DNA from: Armatimonadota bacterium | GTDB lineage: Bacteria > Armatimonadota > Armatimonadia > Armatimonadales > Armatimonadaceae | Assembly (NCBI GenBank): GCA_014381035.1 | Contig: JACMIS010000885.1 | Span: 1 to 6,530 of the forward strand | Length of the DNA stretch: 6,530 nt | Direction of reading: 5' to 3' | The notes under the pieces: model-generated | The model's input: only the letters and a program-made list of their open reading frames with translations | Databases searched by the model: none | Told to the model about the DNA's origin: nothing | Part shown: in pieces, positions 1 through 4,500 of the stretch | How positions within the stretch are numbered: position 1 is the first letter of the stretch | How the letters are laid out: each line of letters opens with the position of its first letter | Translations under genes and position numbers: made by a program

Positions 1-50
1 GCCGGGTAATCGCGCTCCGAGCCGTATACGCCCAGGCACGCACCGAAGAA
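1..50 (-). pseudogene. In-frame continuation of the photolyase beyond the amber codon
   Basis: Reading the minus strand past the TAG at 53-51 in the same frame gives FFGACLGVYGSERDYP. This lines up without gaps with E. coli PhrB around FCQNGAGEYEQQRDFPA, the start of the FAD-binding domain, and the amber falls opposite a Gln. A CAG-to-TAG change would account for it. The stretch therefore looks like genuine photolyase coding sequence cut off from its start by one nonsense codon; the rest of the FAD domain lies beyond the left edge. It could instead be a sequencing error in an intact gene. Confidence 0.75.
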
Positions 51-710
51 CTAGTCGAGCCATTTCGCGCCCTCCGCCACGCCGCCTTTTACCAGCACTT
101 CGGGCGCGTCCCCGCCGTACTCCTCGGACACGCCGACGCTCGCGGGCAGTTCGGGGATCGCCTCGCTGTGCAAGCCTTCCGGGAGTACGATCCGCTTCGG
201 GGGGGGCAGGGGCGCGTCCATCGCCTGCTCGAACCAGACCCGTTTGTAGGGAGTAAATACCGTATAGACTGTCCCCGCCTTGGTCATCACCTCGCCCGGC
301 TCGGTCAGCAGATGATCGTCGGTTTCGGTGACGGTCACGCCGCGTTGTTTCATCGCCGCGGAAACCGCCTTGTCCCGTTCGCGCCCGTAGGGTTCGTACT
401 CGCGCCCGAAAAACAGGGCGGTCGCGCCAGTTTCGTGCACCAACCGCTCCAACTCCTCAAGCGGTTTGCCGTGCCGGATGATCAGCCGACCGCCGATCTT
501 GCGTAGTTCGTCGTCTAAGGATCGAAGCGACTCGAACAGGAAGCGGGCGCGGACCGGCGCGGTCGTCGGGTGCGTCAGAATCGTCGGGTCGAGGATAAAT
601 AGGGGGACCACGGTTTCGGCGGATTTCACGGCTTCGGTGAGCGCATGGTTGTCGCGCACCCGGACCCCGCGCCGGAACCAGACGAGGGCAGTTTTATGGG
701 CGGATTGCAT
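51..710 (-). CDS. Deoxyribodipyrimidine photolyase, N-terminal part (ends at premature TAG)
   Basis: Photolyases repair UV-induced pyrimidine dimers using light, FAD and an antenna chromophore. The 219 readable residues match the N-terminal alpha/beta (antenna) domain of the cryptochrome/photolyase family. Near the start is LVWFRRGVRVRDNHAL (family pattern WFRRDLRxxDN; the usual Asp is Gly here), followed by VVPLFILDP, a FFGREYEPYGRERD helix and VYTVFTPYKRVW, which resembles VFTPFKNAW in E. coli PhrB. The ATG at 710 is chosen because it sits about ten residues before the first beta strand; no good Shine-Dalgarno precedes it. A normal enzyme is about 450-500 residues, so this covers less than half. 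The stop falls just as the helical FAD domain begins, so the product as read could not bind FAD or catalyse repair. Family assignment is firm. Whether the gene is functional depends on the TAG being real. The next gene upstream on this strand is the LysR regulator, 93 bases away. Confidence 0.88.
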   Translation of the reverse strand: MQSAHKTALVWFRRGVRVRDNHALTEAVKSAETVVPLFILDPTILTHPTTAPVRARFLFESLRSLDDELRKIGGRLIIRHGKPLEELERLVHETGATALFFGREYEPYGRERDKAVSAAMKQRGVTVTETDDHLLTEPGEVMTKAGTVYTVFTPYKRVWFEQAMDAPLPPPKRIVLPEGLHSEAIPELPASVGVSEEYGGDAPEVLVKGGVAEGAKWLD

Positions 711-742
711 GGGGGTAGGATACCCGGTTTGCGGCGAGCGTT

Positions 743-769
743 AGCCCTACAGCAGCGCGATGTAGGGCT
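743..769. repeat. Perfect 9-bp inverted repeat (hairpin 1)
   Basis: AGCCCTACA at 743-751 is the exact reverse complement of TGTAGGGCT at 761-769, with a 9-base loop. It lies in the 93-base gap between the LysR stop and the photolyase start. No T-tract follows it on the minus strand, so it is not a textbook intrinsic terminator. It could be part of the lysR 3' end, an attenuating structure in the photolyase leader, or a protein-binding site. Confidence 0.6.
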
Positions 770-771
770 GG

Positions 772-797
772 GGGTGGTTGCTTTCCCGCAACCACCC
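772..797. terminator. Perfect 10-bp GC-rich hairpin 7 bases after the LysR stop (putative terminator)
   Basis: GGGTGGTTGC at 772-781 pairs exactly with GCAACCACCC at 788-797 around a 6-base loop (TTTCCC); G-U pairs could extend the stem by two. It starts 7 bases downstream of the lysR stop codon (806-804), the position expected of a transcript end. It lacks a U-tract in the lysR direction. On the plus strand it is followed by a moderately T-rich TTCCGTTTATT. Placement supports a 3'-end or mRNA-stabilising role; true termination activity is uncertain. Confidence 0.5.
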
Positions 798-803
798 TTC
801 CGT

Positions 804-1721
804 TTATTGTAGGAGTGGGATTTTGCCGCTGTTTGCCCCGCTCTGAACGATCTCGCGGAGCGATTCGAGGTGCGCCGAACCGGAAGCACGGGGAACAATT
901 GCCCATACCTCGGCGGAAATGTCTGCCGGGGCGTCCCGCACCGCCAGGTAGCGGAGACCGGGGAGTGACTCCTGCCCGAAATGCACCGAGGTGAAAAGGA
1001 CACCCCGCCCGGCGGTGACAAGCGCCAAACAGTTTTGCCCCGCTTCGCGCTGATAAATCTTCGGCGCCCAACCCCCTTCCTGACAGGCGGCTACAACTCG
1101 GTCGAAATAACCGGGATACTCGCTCCGCGCGTGAAGAATAAACGTTTCGCCCGCGAGGTCGGAGAAAGGAACCGAATCCGTCGCGGCGAGGCGATGATTT
1201 TCCGGCAACAGAACCCGTAGCGTTTCCCGGTGTAGTAGTAGCGAATCGAAACCGCTGTTTTCCGTCGGTTCATCGCTAAAGCCCATGTCCACATGTGCGC
1301 CGACCAGCGCTTCGCGTTGCTGTTCGCCGGTCAACTCGACCAGATCTACGCTCACGTCATGCTCCCGCTCCCGGAGCCGCGCGATGATCTTCGGCAGAAC
1401 CGTCTGGAGCGCGAGCGGCGTATAGGCGATCCGTAACTGCCCCGACTGTCGGCGCACCGCCGCCCCGACGGCCTCCATCGCCGTTTCCGCCCGCGCGAGC
1501 ACCGCTTCCGCCTCCGCGACAAACACCGCGCCGGTTGCTGTCAGCGCAACCCGCCGGGTGGTGCGCTCAAACAACTTCGCCCCGACGATCCGTTCGATTT
1601 CGGAAAGGAGCCGCGTGAGCGGCGGTTGCGACATATGCAGACGCGTTGCCGCGCGTCCGAAGTTTCGTTCCTCGGCGAGAGTGACGATACAGCGCAGATG
1701 ACGCAACTCGATTTCATTCAT
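804..1721 (-). CDS. LysR-family transcriptional regulator
   Basis: A cytoplasmic DNA-binding regulator of 305 residues, the usual LysR length. Residues about 4-64 are the winged helix-turn-helix: LRHLRCIVTLAEERNFGRAA, then LHMSQPPLTRLLSEIE, then GAKLFERTTRRVALTATG, all at classic LTTR positions. Residues about 90-290 form the two-lobed periplasmic-binding-protein-like effector domain, opening with GQLRIAYTPLALQTVLPKII. The MSQPPLTR recognition helix resembles the CatM/BenM/CbbR-like branch, but the effector cannot be read from sequence. The ATG at 1721 has no visible Shine-Dalgarno. The gene is divergent from the flavoprotein/methyltransferase pair across 94 bases, the standard arrangement for an LTTR that controls its neighbours and itself. 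It reads toward the photolyase gene, with two hairpins between. Confidence 0.93.
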   Translation of the reverse strand: MNEIELRHLRCIVTLAEERNFGRAATRLHMSQPPLTRLLSEIERIVGAKLFERTTRRVALTATGAVFVAEAEAVLARAETAMEAVGAAVRRQSGQLRIAYTPLALQTVLPKIIARLREREHDVSVDLVELTGEQQREALVGAHVDMGFSDEPTENSGFDSLLLHRETLRVLLPENHRLAATDSVPFSDLAGETFILHARSEYPGYFDRVVAACQEGGWAPKIYQREAGQNCLALVTAGRGVLFTSVHFGQESLPGLRYLAVRDAPADISAEVWAIVPRASGSAHLESLREIVQSGANSGKIPLLQ

Positions 1722-1815
1722 GACGTAATCGTATCAATTGCACGCCGAAAAAGCAAAAATGTATCCATGAAGCTTGTCGTATTTATTCCTGAGCGGGAAA
1801 GAAGGGGTAGATGAT
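1722..1815. promoter_or_regulatory. Divergent intergenic region with candidate promoters and LTTR site
   Basis: This AT-richer stretch separates lysR (minus) from the flavoprotein gene (plus) and must carry both promoters. On the minus strand TTGCTT (1756-1751) and TACGAT (1733-1728) are spaced exactly 17 bases. If used, transcription would start at or next to the lysR ATG, giving a leaderless mRNA and agreeing with the missing Shine-Dalgarno. For the plus direction TTGCAC (1738-1743) is a possible -35, but no convincing -10 follows. GTATC occurs at 1731-1735 and again at 1761-1765, 30 bases apart. No clear T-N11-A dyad could be singled out as the LysR box, so the operator assignment rests on context. 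Confidence 0.45.
1803..1807 (+). promoter_or_regulatory. Shine-Dalgarno that fixes the flavoprotein start at 1816
   Basis: AGGGG lies 8 bases before the ATG at 1816, within a purine-rich run (GGGAAAGAAGGGG). The longer in-frame reading from a TTG at 1774 has no such site and would add 14 residues before the twin-arginine motif, so the ATG at 1816 is preferred. Confidence 0.7.
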
Positions 1816-2859
1816 ATGGGGAAAATTACGCTTTCTCGTCGCGCACTGATTACAGGATTTAGCGGCAGTGCCCTGCTAAATGGGGCGGAACCGCGTGGGA
1901 AAGCAAAGGATAAAATGGATACGAATCAAGGGCTCGAATCGGCACCCGGAGTTACGCCGGATTATGACGCGATCATTGTTGGCGGCAGTTACGCCGGATT
2001 ATCCGCCGCAATGCAGATGGCACGCGCCCGTCGGCGAATTCTCGTAGTGGATTCGGGCAAACCGCGCAACCGGTTCGCCCCGGCGTCGCACGGATTTTTC
2101 GGGCAGGATGGGCAATCGCCCAAAACGATGATCGAAATGGCGCGCAAGCAGGTCCTGGCGTATCCGACGGTGCGGTTCGAGCAAGGAGAGGCGACACAAG
2201 CGACACAGGAAGAGAACGGTTTCCGGGTGACTTTCGGGGCTAATCGCGTGGCGCGGGCGCGACGGCTTGTCCTGGCGACGGGCGTGAAAGACGATCTCCC
2301 CGAAATTCCGGGGATGAAGGAACTCTGGGGGACCGGGGTAGCGCACTGTCCCTACTGCCACGGCTACGAAGTCGCGGGACGAAAGATCGCCATCCTCAGC
2401 GACAAGGAACCGGGCGTTCATCAGGCACTACTCCTGCGGGACTGGAGCGACGATGTGACACTGCTACTCAACGGCGCGGGGGAGTTGGGGGCGGAAGACC
2501 GCGCCCGCCTCGAAGCCCGGCGGGTAAAAATCGCGGCGGGCACGGTGGCGCGGTTGATTTCCAAAGGACAAGAATTGGATGCGGTCGAATTCGCGGACGG
2601 GAAACGACTCCCGTTCGGCGCGCTGTTTATCGGGACGCGCTATTCCTTAACCAGCCCGCTCGCCGAGCAGTTAGGCTGCGAAATCGTGCGGGGAGCCTTC
2701 GGACCGACGGTCAAAACGGATGACTTCAAGCAAAGTAGCGTTCCCGGCGTGTATGTCGCTGGCGACGCCGGACGCGCCATGCACAGCGCGACGTTCGCTT
2801 CCGCCGACGGGGTTCTGGCAGGCGTCGGGGCGCACCAATCGCTTATTTTTGGGAAATAG
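1816..2859 (+). CDS. Thioredoxin-reductase-like FAD-dependent disulfide oxidoreductase with Tat-type leader
   Basis: A 347-residue flavoprotein of the TrxB/COG0492 superfamily. After a roughly 45-residue extension comes the FAD-binding strand and loop YDAIIVGGSYAGLSAA. The central domain carries the redox motif CPYCHGYE, and the second FAD motif GVYVAGDAG with MHSATFASADG lies near the C-terminus. The NADPH-binding subdomain is degenerate: where TrxB has GGGxSA and HRRxxxR, this protein reads ILSDKEPGVHQALLL and LLLNGAG, so NADPH use is doubtful. The CxxCHGY/WE motif is that of TrxB-like enzymes distinct from classical TrxB (CATC), a group related to dithiol oxidases such as GliT and HlmI. 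The N-terminus (LSRRALITG followed by a short apolar stretch to about residue 24) looks like a twin-arginine export signal. A shorter product could start at M34 (1915), preceded by AAAGGA. The substrate is unknown. The methyltransferase gene follows on the same strand. Confidence 0.85.
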   Translation: MGKITLSRRALITGFSGSALLNGAEPRGKAKDKMDTNQGLESAPGVTPDYDAIIVGGSYAGLSAAMQMARARRRILVVDSGKPRNRFAPASHGFFGQDGQSPKTMIEMARKQVLAYPTVRFEQGEATQATQEENGFRVTFGANRVARARRLVLATGVKDDLPEIPGMKELWGTGVAHCPYCHGYEVAGRKIAILSDKEPGVHQALLLRDWSDDVTLLLNGAGELGAEDRARLEARRVKIAAGTVARLISKGQELDAVEFADGKRLPFGALFIGTRYSLTSPLAEQLGCEIVRGAFGPTVKTDDFKQSSVPGVYVAGDAGRAMHSATFASADGVLAGVGAHQSLIFGK

Positions 2860-2935
2860 GTTTGGTGACGAATTACGCAAGACAGGGCTTATAACCGCCG
2901 ATGCGGCGGTAGCTTTCGCGAAGAAAATATTTACT
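2860..2935 (+). other. Gap between flavoprotein and methyltransferase genes, with a small hairpin
   Basis: This 76-base spacer holds one perfect 6-bp inverted repeat, ACCGCC (2894-2899) and GGCGGT (2905-2910), with a 5-base loop and no T-tract after it. The methyltransferase frame is open through the spacer, so the boundary is not absolute. The likely ribosome contact for the GTG at 2936 is only a weak GAAG at 2920-2923. Confidence 0.4.
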
Positions 2936-3634
2936 GTGAAAAATCAAGAACCAAACGTTGTTTTCGACCAGAAGATGGCGTCGTCCTACGATCAACGCTG
3001 GGTTAAACTGGCACCGACGCGCGACGCGCTTCATCTGCTCATCCGCCTGGTCCTTTCCGAACTCCCTGCCGGCGCGCACATACTCTGTGTCGGTGTAGGG
3101 ACCGGTTCGGAACTGATCTATCTCGCGGAAACATTTCCGAGGTGGTATTTCACCGCCGTAGACCCCGCGACCGCGATGCTCGACATCTGCCGCCAGCGGG
3201 TTGAGGCGTCCGGCATCACGTCTCGTTGCACTTTCCACGACGGGTACTTGGACTCCCTGCCCGCGTCGGACCCGTTCGACGCGGCGACATGCTTGCTGGT
3301 TTCTCAGTTCATTATGCGCCAGGAGGAACGGCGAGACTTTTTTAAGGGGATCGCTTCACGGCTTCGCCCGCAGGGTTATCTGATTAACTCCGAAATCGCT
3401 TCCGACATGTCTACCCCCACCTATCAGGACCTCCTCGCCGTTTGGTTACAAATGATGCGGTATGCCGGAGTGCCTGAGGAGGGCATCGAAAAAATACCCG
3501 CCTCGCTCGGTCGTGACGTGGCGGTGTTGCCTCAGCATGAAGTCGAATCCCTCATCCGGTCGGGCGGCTTCGATACACCGGTGTTGTTCTTCAAGAGCCT
3601 TCTTATCCACGCCTGGTATTCGCGGCGAGCGTAG
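2936..3634 (+). CDS. Class I SAM-dependent methyltransferase
   Basis: Transfers a methyl group from S-adenosylmethionine to an unidentified substrate; cytosolic, no membrane segments. From the GTG at 2936 it is 232 residues. It begins with the family-like NVVFDQKMASSYDQRW, followed by a helical cap (LAPTRDALHLLIRLVLSELP). Motif I, ILCVGVGTGSELIYLA, with its glycine loop at about residues 53-57, binds SAM. The acidic residue at the end of strand 2 is in AVDPATAMLDI (about D76), and strand 4 is PFDAATCLLVSQF. The frame stays open back to 2720, but the extra upstream residues are encoded by the flavoprotein gene and look non-homologous. GTG at 2936 is preferred over ATG at 2975, which would cut off the conserved FDQKM segment; TTG at 2849 is a weaker option. 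It lies 76 bases after the flavoprotein stop on the same strand and is probably cotranscribed. Confidence 0.87.
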   Translation: MKNQEPNVVFDQKMASSYDQRWVKLAPTRDALHLLIRLVLSELPAGAHILCVGVGTGSELIYLAETFPRWYFTAVDPATAMLDICRQRVEASGITSRCTFHDGYLDSLPASDPFDAATCLLVSQFIMRQEERRDFFKGIASRLRPQGYLINSEIASDMSTPTYQDLLAVWLQMMRYAGVPEEGIEKIPASLGRDVAVLPQHEVESLIRSGGFDTPVLFFKSLLIHAWYSRRA

Positions 3635-3745
3635 CCGGAATGAGACGACACGACGGATGGATGAAGTCGCCGTGAGCAGGAGCGTCACCGAGACCGCTGG
3701 CGGCGAATACCCCTGCCCGCCGTCCGCGAGGTTGTACGGGCGCGT
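3635..3745. other. Convergent intergenic gap, no recognisable element
   Basis: The 111 bases between the convergent methyltransferase (plus) and HicA-like (minus) stops show no convincing ORF and no hairpin with a T-tract in either direction. Only short GC-rich inverted repeats of about 5 bases (for example GCCCG/CGGGC near 3717-3754) are present. The transcript ends for both sides should fall here, but no terminator can be named. Confidence 0.4.
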
Positions 3746-4018
3746 TTACGCGGTTGTCGGCAGGCGGTGCGCGGCTTGCAGAAGGGCGAGTTCAAAAGCG
3801 TCGCGGGTCATAATGCCGTAATCGTCCATCGCCGCTCGCGCCGCGCCGTAGTGGTAGTTGACGACCCGTTGATCCGGTTCCATCTCGGCAAAAGCGAGCA
3901 CCGCGCCGGTTGGGTGGCGGAAAATTTGCCCGCCTTCGGGAAGCGGCTTGGAGATAAAGCCGTGTGCAGTTAGCACGGCGAACAGGTCGGGGTAGGTGAG
4001 CCAATCAATCGTTGTCAT
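3746..4018 (-). CDS. Small HicA-like (double-stranded-RNA-binding-fold) protein
   Basis: A 90-residue cytosolic protein. Its core (LFAVLTAHGF, then EGGQIFRHPTGAVLAF, then a helical tail ending in a DYGIMTRDAFELALL segment) follows the HicA-like layout: helix, then a beta hairpin with xxxFRHP, strand, helix. In HicA toxins a His in a G-S-H context before the hairpin strand is needed for RNA cleavage. Here the equivalent position reads GGQ, so an active mRNA interferase is not expected. The ATG at 4018 directly follows the TAA of the DUF4365 gene (TAAATG). An AAAGGG inside the upstream gene, about 10 bases away, can serve as ribosome site, so the two are translationally coupled and probably work together. 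The fold assignment comes from pattern only; the function is unknown. Confidence 0.72.
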   Translation of the reverse strand: MTTIDWLTYPDLFAVLTAHGFISKPLPEGGQIFRHPTGAVLAFAEMEPDQRVVNYHYGAARAAMDDYGIMTRDAFELALLQAAHRLPTTA

Positions 4019-4378
4019 TTACGGAAGCCCTTTCAATCGGTCGTTTTTCGCGTCGCGTAGTGATTGCACCGCTTGCACATCGAAACGGTTGGCGGTCGGT
4101 ATACGGACACTGCGGCGCGTTGTTTGCGGCAGAGTCTGGTAGTGGACATAAAACGCCGTATCGTTCGCGGCGTCGTACAGAATAAGCGCGACCGGGAGTT
4201 TATCTCTGCGCCAGAACCGGTCATCCCGTTCGTCCACGCGCACAGTAACGAAGTCGCCCGCCTGTGAGTATTCCGGCGCGTCGCTCGCTTTCAGTTGTAC
4301 GGCGATGTAGCCATGCTCAAGGTATCCGGTGGCGTCGAACGTGCGGACGATCGTGTCGTAGCCATAGTCGGCGACCAC
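4019..4378 (-). CDS. DUF4365-family protein (PD-(D/E)XK-like), first canonical start GTG
   Basis: 119 residues from the first canonical in-frame start (GTG at 4378). The sequence DYGYDTIVRTFD followed by YIAVQLKAS matches the DUF4365 pattern. The Asp of DYGYD and the Q-L-K about twenty residues later resemble the D...(E/Q)xK arrangement of PD-(D/E)XK nuclease-fold proteins. The later segments PVALILYDAANDTAFYVHY and the C-terminal VRIPTANRFDVQAVQSLRD are also typical. Starting here removes the first conserved helix, whose codons continue upstream in frame to about 4465, so the true protein is probably about 150 residues (see the entry at 4379-4484). It sits downstream of the acyl-CoA synthetase gene on the same strand and abuts the HicA-like gene. 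Nuclease activity is inference, not shown. No membrane or signal segment is seen. Confidence 0.8.
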   Translation of the reverse strand: MVADYGYDTIVRTFDATGYLEHGYIAVQLKASDAPEYSQAGDFVTVRVDERDDRFWRRDKLPVALILYDAANDTAFYVHYQTLPQTTRRSVRIPTANRFDVQAVQSLRDAKNDRLKGLP

Positions 4379-4484
4379 GCGGTCAACGGTGTGTCCGGCG
4401 ATAAGGAACGCCTTTTCCGCATGATTGACGGACAGATCGGCGATGATATGCTCGCGGGTGCGTTGCTTTAGAGAGAATGCTCAC
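4379..4484 (-). pseudogene. N-terminal coding segment of the DUF4365 gene, without an in-frame start
   Basis: In frame with the DUF4365 gene, 4465-4379 reads QRTREHIIADLSVNHAEK then AFLIAGHTVDR. I recognise this as the usual N-terminus of short DUF4365 proteins (xxRTREHxxADLSVNHVE). Upstream the frame meets TGA at 4483-4481 with no ATG, GTG or TTG in between. The neighbouring frame has a GTG at 4484 (GTG AGC ATT CTC TCT AAA), and skipping the single G at 4466 would fuse it to this segment, giving a 154-residue protein starting MSILSKQRTREH, 16 bases after the synthetase stop. So either one base is extra (mutation or sequencing error), or translation begins at a rare start such as CTG 4435 or ATC 4447. 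Confidence 0.68.
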
Positions 4485-4500
4485 GACGATATTGTATCGC

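Noticed and set aside
51..53. TAG recoding or reassignment as a sense codon
   Set aside because: Two other genes in the window end with TAG at the right place for their families, so TAG works as an ordinary stop here.
731..746. GCGGCGAGCG(T)TAGCC shared with the methyltransferase 3' end (3622-3636)
   Set aside because: A near-match of about 15 bases with a gap; 10-base matches are expected by chance in 6.5 kb of GC-rich sequence, and no further copies were seen.
626..1071. Minus-strand frames across the lysR 3' end and the gap
   Set aside because: They conflict with the clear LysR effector domain and the photolyase start, and give unstructured Arg/Pro/Ser-rich peptides.
1774..1815. TTG start at 1774 for the flavoprotein
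   Set aside because: It adds 14 residues before the twin-arginine motif, has no Shine-Dalgarno, and is outcompeted by ATG 1816 with AGGGG 8 bases upstream.
2894..2910. 6-bp hairpin between flavoprotein and methyltransferase genes as a terminator
   Set aside because: Short stem with no T-tract, lying between two genes likely to be cotranscribed; too weak to call.
2720..2935. N-terminal extension of the methyltransferase into the flavoprotein gene
   Set aside because: The extra 72 residues overlap the conserved C-terminal FAD motif of the flavoprotein in another frame and look non-homologous to methyltransferases.
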